Assembly: GCF_030936135.1 (NCBI RefSeq)
Contig: NC_082603.1
Coordinates: 16,832,880 to 16,896,879, forward strand
Direction: 5' to 3'
From: Gavia stellata
Taxonomy: Eukaryota; Chordata; Aves; Gaviiformes; Gaviidae
DNA length: 64,000 nucleotides
Below, piece after piece: positions 47,698 through 60,200 of the stretch (position 1 is its first letter; each line of letters opens with the position of its first letter). The notes under the pieces were generated by a model. That model did not search any database. It was not told the origin of the DNA and worked only from the letters and a program-made list of their open reading frames with translations. The position numbers and the translations under genes were made by a program.

Positions 47698-50600
47698 GGA
47701 CCCAGAAGGAACACGTTTCCCTGTAATTCCTCAGCCTCTAACTGTAGCTGAATTAAGCAAGTTCATATGAAGCTGTGCCTCAGGGGTGATTTCTTCCAGT
47801 AAAACCTGCCAGTACCTGGGAATAAAGACACAGACATGTTGAGTGCCCCCAGGGCTTTTACAGCCAGGTCCCATCTTGTATGTCCAATTGCAGGGATTGT
47901 GCCTGTTTCTCATCTTGTCAAAATTTGTGCCCTATTAGTGATATACTTCAGTGATTTGCTCCTGCAAGAAGCTCACAATATTTCTGCTCCTTACTTCCCC
48001 TGGCTCCTTTGTTGATGTTTCCATTCCTCTCCCCTATCCCCTACTCATTTCCACTACCTGTTCTTCCCCAGAGATAAACTTATTTCTGCAAACAGCTGCT
48101 TAGGATCTCATTTAAATGAAAATATAGCACCTGAATAAATATATATCCTTTAATCAACAATCAAGAATATAATAGCATGGCAGCGTTTTTTTACTCTCTA
48201 CAGCTTCCCTTGGTCACCATAACTGGATCAATAACTTCCAGAACATTTGCTAGCACTGCTCTGAGGGCCTTTCTCAGTGCACCTAATTACCTTTAAATAT
48301 TAATGTTTTTAGTGGCTTGTTTAACTGACAATGAAGTTATTAATTTGAACTCAAAGAATATCCACAGTTCCAGATCTCAGTTTTTCCTCACTGGTGCATT
48401 TTCTTCTATTTTTATTCTCCAATTTTCTACCTTATTACTTCAAGAAATATTTAAATAGCAAAGTACTCAGACATTGTTATATTCACGAAACTATTCCATC
48501 AAAAGAGGTTTAATTAAAACCCTCCTTCCTCTGAATATAGAAATATTTTCCCAATGAGATTACAATAATTTTTTAATTAGTTCTTCATTAATCACATAAT
48601 TCAGTTAAAAAGCTAGTGTAATGAAAGAGCTAGAATGACAGGTAAGATTTTAAAATGTACTCCAATAAAAAGTACTCACTATTCCAGGGAAAAAGGTGGG
48701 GGTTGTTTTGGTTTGTTTTTTTAAAGGAGTGCATCCTTGATTAACACAGGTTTTCCCTCTGCTGCCTTCATACTTCACCACCCATTCACACCAAATACAT
48801 ACGTCTCCACAGAGATGATACTCAATCTGATTTCCTGTCTTCCCACTTTATTCATAACGTGATCATTGGCTTCCATAAAGCATCAAAGGTGAAACCATAC
48901 CATCGCTGTAGTAGTGGAACCACAAACACCACAGACCTGTTCCTTCTTTGCTCTTCACACTGCTCTATCAAAACAGTAGCACTGCATATACAGCTTACAC
49001 TCTGCGAACCATCTCTACGATACTAATTCTGCAACTGCGTGTCTGGTATTATGCTTCGTGTGATTAGAAAAGGTGACCCCAAGTGGCAAAAAAAGGCATA
49101 GTCAGTGTGTTAACAATCCAGATTTTCCTAAATGACTAGTACACTGACACCCAGTTTGATTCCATATTTTACCAAAATCTGAAGGAAAAGGGCACGTGAA
49201 ATTTGTTAGATCTCCTCTTTCCTAATAATGAAGAGCAACAGATAGTTTAAACAGCTCAGTGAGATCCAATAGGAAGGGCAGGAGCAGCTCTCTCCCCCTG
49301 AACACCCTCCCTGTCTTCCATTCGCCCATGTTTCCCTCTGCCAGGTTCGCCAGGGATCTCGGGTTGTAACATGCCTCCTCTTGTCCAGTTTCCAAGCACT
49401 GCTGGAAACAAGGCCCCAGTTAACAATCCAGCAGGTAGCAACAAGTACTTATTTACCCATTGTTTGCATGATGGTATTAAAGCCCACACAAAACCATACT
49501 CCCTTCTCCTGACAAAGTTCTCCTTTAGTCTCAGAAAACGCAGGAGTACCTCAGAATAAGGTGATTTTCACATTGAATGTTAAGCTTCTTACCAGAGTTT
49601 CTTTGCTCTGTATGCTTCAAACAGAAAACAGATTCCTCTTGCTGCCCTTTCAACTCTTAGAGGAATGGACTGAGAACCTCAGAGAAGGGATTAAGTCTTC
49701 CAGGAGCACTGAAAAATGTGTTACTACTGCACTGGCATAAATTGAGCTGTAAAAGCCCTGTAAGTTATGTTGAAATACAAGCTGCGTTTGTAACTGTGGT
49801 AACATGCTATCTGTCCAGCAGCAAGGAAAAGAAAGGCAGGGGCAGGAATAGCTGGAATGCAGCCATGTTTGTAACAGGAGCTATTTTGGGATTTACGTGC
49901 TTTAAATTCTGCTGAGCTTGTCTCAAATAAGCAACCCAAAAAAAGCTTTTGCGGGCATGACCTTCCACTCTAGAGGCACAGGCACAAGAAGTTGGAACAG
50001 GTCCCAGGTGTGGGTACTGTGTCTCTGAGGCAGGTCACTACACTATATAACAACCTCGGGGACAATAAAATACATGGTACCACAGGAACTACTACTGTCA
50101 ACCAGACCCACCTATTCAAGTACCATCTATCCCACCAGCATGGTGCACCCCAGTGCCTCAGAGAAAGTTTGCAGAGATAAGCATGAAGAGATTTTTGTGA
50201 GTATTGAAGCACTAACCTCATGCAGCCTTTTTGAAATTCTCTACTTAGGACTATTATAAATACAACTATCTAATAAAAAAAACTACTTTAATTTTTTATT
50301 ATCTAGTTAGTATTTGCAGATTAAAAAAAGACAAGAACGTCAGTGTGTAGATTTGACCTTGGTCCTTAATTCCGTACTAAGCTCCAAAAAAATTTGCTAA
50401 TGGTTCCCGGCTTTCCAGATAAGTCCTGTTGCAACATGTAAGATTGCATCTGAGTTTTAGGAAGCCTCCAGCACACATGCCTTTCTTTTTAACCATTATT
50501 TTCCCAAATACATTAGCTTATCAGCCCCTCTGTAGATACTGCGTTATCTTTCCATTTTTTAATAAGTCTGTCACATTAGCAGCTTCTGACACAGTTGTGT

Positions 50601-53600
50601 TTAGCTCTGTTGCTTTTGTGCCAATACATTCCTGCACTAGGATAAAGTAAATAAATAAAGGCTAGCTTATTTCAGGGTCCATCTTCACACTACTTATCTT
50701 GTCGTGATTCACAACGATTAAAATTAGTCAAATGAGTTTTAGTACCTGCTTGCACTAAACCATTCAGTCTAAGGAAATGAAGGGTATATTTGGTTACCCA
50801 GAAGAATGGCTCTTCAATTGCATATGTGGAGTGTCTTTTCCAGAGCAGTATTCCCCAAATTTTCTATAATCAAGCTTAAAAAATTAGCTGCGATTTTTGC
50901 CAAACTCTAAAGGTATTTTAATGCAGAAAACTTGCTCAGTCACTTAGGTGGAGTTCCCTATTTCTACCCAAATAAACCAAATCTCAGCAGTCATAATTTT
51001 GTCCAGACAGCATTGACCTCATTTTTCCAGTTCTGTTTTGATGCAGCATCATGTGTGGATGCCACTTGTTTCCCAGAACGAGGGACAAGTTGGGAATAAG
51101 GATGTTGGCTTGTGGACAAGCAGAGCAGGGAACAGGGCTGGGCACCACAGCACAAGAGCTCCTTTTGCCAGTAAAAGCCATTGTATTGAATCTTTCTGGT
51201 TCAGACTTGCCAAAGGTCACCAAGACTGAGGTTTCTAACCAGCGCGAGAGAGATTGTGATTGTTAAGCCTGGTTTGTGAAAGATGCATGCCACGGAAGTG
51301 GAGTGTCCAAGTTCCCCTCCTTTCCTATTTTAAAATGCCAGTTGGATGATTATTCTCACACTCTTGCATTCCTCGCAGGATTACTGGCAAAACATCTTTA
51401 GTTTCCAAAGTCAATCCCCAAGGAATTTCACCAGATGTTTAGGCATATTATTTCTATTTAAACCCTGAATATCGTATTTTTCAAATTATTCCCTTAAGGC
51501 AGCTTCTGTCTATAAAAGTTCCAGACTGCTTGTCATCTGGCTCTGCTTTTGCATACAAGAAAAGAAAATGATGCAACAGTTCAAAGATGGCTGAGCCACT
51601 CTGAAGATAACATGTTTCTAAGGTTTTAACATAAAAGACAAATTGCTTTCATAGCAACCTAGCTTGGCTGTATTTCTGTTTCAAGATGAAACCAGTTTCA
51701 TCTTATGTTTGAATGCACACGACAGAATGAGTTTCATCAGAACATATAAACAAACATATTATAGGAACTTGTAATGTGCACAGCCATTCTAAACTCCCAG
51801 GTGAAGTTTAAGGTATAATTAATAAAAATCTGACTGTACCCAGGAGCAATAGCAAGAGCCTGGAACCATAACACATGAAGGGAAAACCAACCAACCTCCT
51901 CCCAAAACAGCTGCACATCACTGATTCGTAAAACCAAGAAACCTCTTTCCATGCTCATGAAAAATACTGGCACAAACCAACTGGCATCTACACCTAATAA
52001 AGAAACAAAAACATTGTACATAGAACCAAGTGTTTTGAATCGCAGCTTTATAAAGTAGAAATTTGAACTTGCAACATTGTTGATTTTCTTCTTGAAGAAA
52101 CCAAGGTAATGTTTCCCCCTACTATTTCTCACAGCTGGATTTCAGGTGATCATTATCATGGATGTTTCTATGACATCTCATAGTATGTATGACAATTATA
52201 TTAAAAATTTAATAATGGATTTTTAACTCCTATCTTGATAAGGCATCTTAATGGGTTTGGGGTTTTTGTTGTTTTTTTTTTTTTTTTCACATTTCTGGAC
52301 CACTTCGGAACGCCAAAGATTAGGTGATGCCATGGTATCTGCTGAGTCTGGAGAAAGGTGAATCCTATGGAAGAATCACTAAATTAGTTCTTTCTCTCCA
52401 GTCCTAACCCACAGGATATTTCTCCTTTATAGATTTAAGAAACATGAAGATTGAATTCCCTATTCTGCAGAAGCATAGTAATTTAAGCATAGTCATTTAA
52501 GTTGTCAATACTACATGTGATTTAATTAAAAAGCCTGTCAATTAAGTGTCATGGTAGCACTACATGCTACTTTGATTCTTACTAGTCATCTTCTCTAGTA
52601 AACAGTACAGAGCTAATGAACTGGCAATACATCCAGAATATTTTCTTATAGCACGAGTCACTTCCAAATGGTGCTAAATAATCTTGTATTTGGGCTGTCC
52701 AGCCAGGTGTGTCTACTCCACTCTATCTGTGCCACATTTGGGCAAGAAACATCCCTGCAACATGCATACTGCCTAGGATGTAGCTTACATTGCTAACTTT
52801 TCCCAGAAGAATTACAAGGGTCAGAGATAGGTTGGATTTTTGTGCGCGTTTCCTGCTGAGGGTTTTTTTGGTAAGAAACATATCTCCATTATGCAGTGAA
52901 GCATGCTTTGCACTTGCAATGGAAAATGAAAAGGTTCACAGCAACATTCTGTTTACCTTGCAGCTTATTCCAGTCTCATGCTAGTACTGTAGAAAGCACC
53001 ATCACCTCCCAAAAAACACATAGTCTTCATCAGGAAAGCTTAATTTTTGCTGAGAGGGGACAGCTGTCTGGAGCTTTATTAAACATTCAGAAATACTGGA
53101 CCAAAGCTACTGAACATCCTCAAAAGATGGTGGATTGATCCTTGAAAAGGAGTTTGAATTTGTTGCTCCATGGTTTTAGTTCTACTGTTCCAGGAACTGA
53201 TGTTTTTCCTCTACATAAAGAGGAATTAAAGTGTTGAGGCATACAAACCAAGCATTTGGAATGAACTGGTTAGCTGAGAGCCCAGAGTTGAACAAGTAAC
53301 AGACTTCACACTACTCTAAATATTAAATTTAAGTATTAAACATCACATCCACAACACAAGTTCCTTTTATACCTCTCCAGCTCATCAGCTAAGTTGAATG
53401 ACACAGATTTTTAGACTGCATCCTTGATTGAGGAATTCTTTTTCAAAGGCAACTCTACCCTTTAAGAATGCTACACAAATACACTTGTTGCACAACTAAT
53501 CTCAGCTAAGAGAAGGAAAAATTAGTACTAATCAGCCTTAGAAAACACTGATCACAAGACCCTTAAAATCAGTTCATTCAAGCATATCTTGGTTTCACTC

Positions 53601-54181
53601 TTACACTACTGAGTTTCAAGTATCCTGATAGCTGGTATGTCTACCACAACAAAGAAAAATATTAAAAATCACAAATACAGTGAAGGTGGAGAGTGATTGT
53701 CCTATTTTCCTCAAAGTACAAAGACCAAGGAGCACTCAAAAAAATTACCACATTAAGTAGTGATATTATGTTAACCTTATTCAGGCTGACACCCTTCTAA
53801 AAATCAATAATCTTGAAGGGAAAAGAAGTGGCCAGCGGACAAAGGAGAGAGAGGAGAGGTCAGAATCAGTGCAGACCTAAACCAGATTAATGCATCTATA
53901 ATCCAGTCGCTCTAAGTACATATCTTCAAGTACTGAGCTCGTATTTTTGTCAAGCCTACAACTGGATGGCATCATCTGGCTCACTCCACGGTGAATTTCA
54001 GACAGAACTACGGCCTTTATAAGCTGCACACAAGTCAATTGGCTCATTAAGTAACTTGAGGTTTGTTGAGCACGCATTCACTGTATTGTTACAGAAGTCC
54101 TAATCACATCATCAAGAAACATAAAAAGCCTCGATATGTTTTATTTTTAGATTTATTATTATTTCAGAGGCACTTAATGTC

Positions 54182-54232
54182 TTACATTTATATAGCGCCA
54201 TTCCCCCCTCCAAAGCACTTTACAGTATTTAC
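54182..54232 (-). mobile_element. L2-like LINE/SINE 3'-tail fragment (minus orientation)
   Basis: Read on the minus strand, the sequence goes tgtaaagtgctttgg, then about 12 variable bases, then ggcgctatataaatgtaag. This fits the widely shared 3'-tail consensus of L2-clade LINEs and their SINE partners (tgtaaagcgc...ggcgctatataaatg). Only the tail is recognisable. Family assignment is from memory and tentative. Confidence 0.5.
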
Positions 54233-54800
54233 ATACAGGAATGTTTCCCACCACTGTTGAAATGCAGCCATCTGACTATTACCAGTTCCACCTTCAAAGC
54301 ACCAACAGTTTGAGACTGAAAATATTCATCTGTACTTTCTCTGACTTGACTAAGATAGTTCAGAATTCCAATTTACAAACTTCCAACTTGTGCTATTAAA
54401 AAGACCTAACAGCTAAAATACAGTATCACAGTGCAATTCTGCAACAGAACTGAGACTTGGATCATTTTCATTAGATTTTTTTACAATCTTTCATTAGACC
54501 AAGTCTATCTCAAAATACTTTAATGTAAGGCCTTTTAAGAATATCACTCTAAAACATCATTTTTTTTTAGACTTTCTTTGTAAGCCTCTCTTAAAATCAA
54601 GCACAGAATATTTTTCTTTCCTTCCAGTATACTTAGAAACACTAAGTCCTGCCCCTAAGGAGATAGTAGCATCCTCAGTTTCAATGAACTTCATGGCATC
54701 TAAAGGCAAACCTATTCCTCCTTGGTTATGGAGTTGGATTTTTTCTTTTTAGTTTTTAAAATAAATCTGAGATGACATAAATATCTGCTATTAACCAATT

Positions 54801-54852
54801 GAATTGTAAAGTTCCTTGGGATTGGCTGCTGGGGTGCTATATAAGTGTGCTG
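54801..54852 (+). mobile_element. L2-like LINE/SINE 3'-tail fragment (plus orientation)
   Basis: The stretch ttgtaaagttccttgggatt followed by ggctgctggggtgctatataagtgtg follows the same tail consensus as 54182-54232, but in the opposite orientation. A short tg-repeat follows, as expected at such 3' ends. The two copies lie about 570 bp apart. Confidence 0.5.
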
Positions 54853-57065
54853 TGTGTGATTTTGCTTGTCAGTGTTAAAAATACATTAAAGTATCCCAAG
54901 TTCACTACTCCACTGCAAAGTCTGCCCTAGTCACAAGGATAACAGCAACTTTCATTTTAGAGATTTTTTTTTTCCTTTGTCTCTCTAAAATGCTATGAAA
55001 ACATTCCTTCCAAGAGAAGAAGTTGCATTTGTGCTGAGAACTTTCACAAAAGAAAAAAGTTAGCTATCTGGTATCCCTATTTTCATGGTTACAATTAAAA
55101 AAAAGACTACCACCTCACATACAGCATGCTGCTACGTGCTATGTTATGGCTGATGTGAGAATCTGAATGAACAGAAAAAAATTAGTAAAATGAGATATCT
55201 ATTTGCCTTCTTGTGGACCAAGCAAAAATTCATTCTGGTACCTTATTCTCTTGAATACGCTACACTTCAGAGAGGCTTTTTTGATTTTCATTGATGTATT
55301 ATACTAGGAATCTACTGTGGTCACTAGATTCTTATAGCAGGATAGCTGTTTGCATTTAAGTGCTATGAAAGAACAGTAGTACTGACAGGTATGGGTAAGA
55401 ACTATGATAAAAGGAAAAATATTAACAGGTAGCAATTTCAACATGAAAGATAATGACTTATCAAATTGGGTAAAAATTAACAGAGCAGTGCATCCAAGTA
55501 CATATCCATTCTATAAAAAGTAGGTTTTGTTTTTAATTTAAACCCTTGATAAAAGATGCACAGAGAACAGATTTATTGCATATTTTATGCATGCCTTCAT
55601 GTAGTGCATTCCTATATTGTAACTTATATGGAACACTAAAAAACTACTAGACCTTCACTGTACAACAGATATTGTAAATTTTTGTTTTATAGCCTGAATA
55701 GCGATTCAGTTTGAGTTATACCTTCCTATTCCCTGATCACAAAAATCTCCTTGCTGCGTTTATGTTTGTCAAAGTCATATGGCAACCACAGTAATCACTT
55801 GTATGGAAAAAACAGTTAAACTATTTAAAGAGTTTGGTTTCTTCAAGGGGATTTGGCAGCTGGAACAAGAAAACCAACAGGGACTAGAGATCCTTAGACA
55901 ACAGTGAGAATCACTGGTGAATAACTTGTATCAGAAATCAAAAGAAACCTCATGACAAATAACGAGAATAAATGTGAAGGATGAAAGCATCATTTTAGGC
56001 TTCACAGCCCAGAAGACCAAACAGAAAGTACCATTATCACTTACTTTCAAACTCAGATCTGAAGGGCAGCTAAAACCATGAGAAGATGTGATTTTTTGAA
56101 GAGGGAGAAAAGGAGGAACTTGGAAAAAGCACAACTGCTTATTACAGGACTGAACACACACAGGACAGACAACAGTCTGCTATTTCACAGATTAACATTT
56201 TTGAGTCCATTCTAACCCCTACTGATTTCAAGAGATGAATGACTGGACCCACATTCTTTTCTCTGTTTCTACTTGTGGGAGCCATTCGCTTCTTCAGAGC
56301 TAGAAACATTCAGAAGATTGTTTGATACAAGGAACATCACTTTTCCCTTTTTTTTTTCTGGTCAGTCCTTTCCTCTCTCAACCTCCTCTCAACTCTTCAT
56401 TACCATAGTACTTCTCTAACAGAAAAAGGGCAGCTGGGGTGGGGGATAGATGAAGTTCTTGCTAAATTGGGAAAGAATGGGATTGCTGAGCATCAGAGAT
56501 AATTGTATGAAGAGCCAGCTGTTAAAGAGAATCCAAAATCCAAAGAACAAGTTTAGTTTTTTTAGCAGAAGGAATTAGTTCTGTCTTTTAGGTTCAGTCC
56601 ATCCTTTATCAGCAAGGTCATATTGGCTACATCACAAGGCTTGGTCAAGGAAAAGGCTCTTTAATTTAACAGGGCACAGATCTGAAGATGGGAGAATGTC
56701 CTGCACCGTGTGAGAAAACTCAGATATGCATAGAACAGAGCAAAAATCCAAGACTGCTTTGCAGGAACAAGAGAGGTAGCAACCCTAATTTTAACAGGGC
56801 TTTTCACTGAAGGGAAAAAAAGGTCTACAAAAGTCAAATCAGCTGATTTCAAATGGTTTGCATCCCAGGATGAATCAGGTTACACTGATTTAAGCCCAAT
56901 TTAATTTAGGCAGGTTTTTAAACCACAAGAATAAGGACATTCTTAGTACATATCAATAATTAAACCAACATATACACAATTAGCAATATCCTACATAATA
57001 GTAAACGCTTAACAGCTTGTTTTGGGTTATCCTACTTGATTTGTTTAAAAAACAAGCTGAGCAGT

Positions 57066-57071
57066 TTTATT
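57066..57071 (-). terminator. ABCD3: ABCD3 proximal polyadenylation signal
   Basis: AATAAA on the minus strand, about 70 nt after the ABCD3 stop codon and followed by a U-rich tract (cttgttttttaaac). It predicts a very short 3' UTR. Another AATAAA at 55572-55577 on the minus strand could serve a longer isoform of about 1.6 kb of 3' UTR. Which is used cannot be told here. Confidence 0.55.
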
Positions 57072-57138
57072 GTACGATGTCTGCCATTCTACACACTTCC
57101 TGTAATCATCAGTCTCTGTAGCAGTTCAGTTCATGACT

Positions 57139-57216
57139 TTAAGATCCAAATTCAACTGTGTCTTCAGTTATTTTCTTAAATTCATAGTTTCCTCTGCCAT
57201 CCATATGCAAGTAAAA
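57139..57216 (-). CDS. ABCD3: ABCD3 terminal coding exon
   Basis: Encodes residues 635-659 ([15 protein letters not shown]...VEFGS) and TAA. The acceptor is a clear ttcttttatttcag. The first residue is Phe where human has Tyr. Confidence 0.95.
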   Translation of the reverse strand, partial: FYLHMDGRGNYEFKKITEDTVEFGS

Positions 57217-60200
57217 CTGAAATAAAAGAACATATGTCATCAACCATCTAAAAATTACCAGGTCTATAAATGCCTAAATAAATTCTATTTTTAATTAGTT
57301 CTAATGCAAAATCTTAAACTCAGCTAGCCAGAGTGTAAGCTTCTCCCACCTCACATTTCATTAAATTCAATTGCCTCTAGAAAAAGAGTTGAACTGGTTT
57401 TGTTCGTATCATCCATCAGTCTGCTAATGGTCACACCTAGACTTAACACTGCGATCTTGGGTTTCGTGACAATATACTTAAGGCACACATTCATCCCTAT
57501 GTATTAATTCAGTATTTCTCCCACACATACAGTCTGTTTGCATGAAAAGTAATAACAATAGTAAAATCTTAGTTTGGAAGAAAAGAAGTCCATGTATTAC
57601 AGATGAACTTTTTTTATGTGTAGCTATATTAGGCATCTTGAAAGCAAAAACTCCATGCTGTTTACTGGATTCTGGTTCAAGGGTTTTTTTGAGGTTAAGA
57701 GAGAAGACTTAAGCATCTAGTGAGCCTTTCATATTTTTGAGGCTATTTTTACAGACAGAATTAAGGATTTTTGGTTACTTTTCCCTTCGTAACTAGAAGC
57801 ATAAGAATATTTCAAATAGTGCAACTGGATTACAAAAGTAAAACTTTTTAAAAAAACAGAACATGCCCTATGACAACATCTTGAATTGTAAAGTCAATTT
57901 ATATAAAAGTCAAACAACAAAACCTCTACCACCTACAGATATCCTTAGCAAAAGGCAAAGGCTACATACATCATGGTGTTTCCAGAGTGACTTTCTGTGG
58001 GAGACAGTGAAAAGAGTGATGCCAACCTACATGAAGAAAATACACACAATAAAGCAGTTAATTTTTCTCATGGGTTAGGTGCTGCTTATTTTTCAGCCTG
58101 ATACAGCTAAAGTGCCTAAATTAATAAACACACTTCCAGAGTCTATTTTGCAGTTAAAAAAAAGCAGGAGTGATTTATCTTTTTTAATTGATTTCGCCAC
58201 TCTTTTGCTCCTAATGATTTGGCCAAACACAGAATGAACTGGGCAAAGGAGGTAAGGTAGGAGGCAGGTAAATCAACAAACCTGGTGATTAAGAAGTAGT
58301 CTACTTTAACAGCAAAAAATGCCAAAATCACAAAAGCTATTGATGAATTATAAACTTAAAGTGACAATTTAAAAGGTGAATAATCTACCTCTGTTTCCTT
58401 GCAACTCAATTAATTATGCATGCCTAACAGCAGGGCCAATTAAAGGACAAAATGGCTCTGATGATAAAACAGGGTAACATTTTTTCTTTCTGCAAGGACA
58501 GTTTAACCAGGAATTCTACTTTTCAGTAACATGCATTAGCCACTTGGCAACAGTAACTCTAAAACAGAAGTACAAATGAACATTCAAATTAACAGAATAA
58601 CAAGTATATGCAAAACAGACTTAGAAAATTGTCAGGGTATTGATATCAATGTTGTAAAATTAGTTCAAGAAGTAATGTGCATTCCTCTGCAGAATCTTCA
58701 TCTAGTGTCAGTTTACTACCACAGAAGGCTCCTCAAGTTCCCACTTTATGTTTCAAGCACATATTTCAATGGATGCACAGCTTTGCCCCATTACCATTCT
58801 GAGAACGCTGGTACTCAATAACTAATGTTATTTCAAGACCATTCCTTCCCAGGCTAAGGGTGTGAAATTGAATCTTATCGATATTTTACTTGGCACTGTG
58901 TAGAATCCAAAAAGGTGAGTATAAAAGGCAAAGGAAAAATAAAATCTGTATGTAATATCATCATGTTTTCCTAGAGTGCTTGGCTTTTCATATCTCAAAA
59001 TAAAACAAAATGTTAACTTCCAGCCTTTCACTTCTGTTGCCCTGGCCAAAAGAAGCCTCTCGAACAGCAAAAAAGTATAAGACTTTAGATTATTTGATCT
59101 TCACTCAACATTCTAAGAATTTATCTGGAAAAGTAAGGTTACGTACCAGTTAGTAAGAGTTCTCTGATATTCAGAGACCACATGTACATCTAAACTATCT
59201 TAAGACTATAAAACAATTACTGAATTCTAGTGTGCATAAAGGGTCCTTGTATGCCCTTCTAAGCTTTTATTTTTTGTAATCTGCACTAGGCATAAGGAAG
59301 AGTGCATCTTGTATCATTGTAACTTTCCTGTTAACATACAGAGGTATAATTCTAGAAACAAAGAGCTTACCTTTCGGCAGTGGCTGTAAATGTAGCCTTC
59401 TACATCAACGCTAACAGCACTGGTGCATTCATCCAGAATTGCAAACTGAGGCTTATGATAAAATAACCTTGCCATCTGCAATGCAAAACAAAAAGCTACT
59501 GTGGATACAGAACTAAAACCAATAATGCAGTGTTAGAAGTTAAACTCAGAATTAGTGTCCAAAAATTTATTGTGGCAAGGGAATTTCTTTTAAGTTGGCA
59601 CCCAATGAAGCCTGAAAATCCAAGAGCTATAATATATTTCCTTTTTTTAAAAAAACAAACCATTATTTTAGAACTTCTGTTTATACAATCAAAGCATAAG
59701 GTGTGGTAAAAGGTCAACACTTCCTATTAAATTTTGAGTACAATAGGCACTATTTTAAGTTGCTTTCTCAGTATTCAGGTATTACACATTTTGGGAGTTT
59801 CTTCTTTAAGTAAAATATTAATATTTAGTTTAAAAAAATTGCTTACAATTCAGATTACATTTTCAACCTATGTCCTGTATTTGTTAAGTATTTATGCTTT
59901 TGAGACATACTGCCATTCTCTGTTTTTCTCCCCCGCTGAGTACATCCATCCAATCCTGAACACTATCCCAGCCTCCTTCACGTTCCAAGATTTGACCCAG
60001 CTGGACATTATCCAAGTACTCTTTCAGCACCTTTTATTGAAACAGGAATTACAAACAGAGCTTAAGTGAACTTAAAGAAATTATTGTAAAAGGTTATAGA
60101 GGGTTATACTATTATACTGGTATACTATCAACCCTAATAAATATTAAAAACAAACTAAATGCAGTGGTTTTTAACAGCAATTTCAGTATTTTTAAATCTG

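Larger units (their letters stand above)
44860..57040. other. Intergenic DNA between convergent F3 and ABCD3
   Basis: About 12 kb without a recognisable gene. It holds a short (CA)n at about 45292-45306, an A13 run near 45319-45331, C-rich and A-rich low-complexity at about 45615-45652, and a 24-bp tandem duplication at 47651-47697. An 11-bp inverted repeat pair lies at 50022/50154 and a T-rich stretch at 52266-52288. Two L2-like tails lie at 54182-54232 and 54801-54852. The longest open frame (51737-52132, minus, 131 codons) matches nothing I know. Confidence 0.6.

Noticed and set aside
51737-52132. 131-codon minus-strand open frame between the two genes
   Set aside because: No recognisable homology, no promoter or poly(A) context, and AT-rich composition. 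Likely chance.
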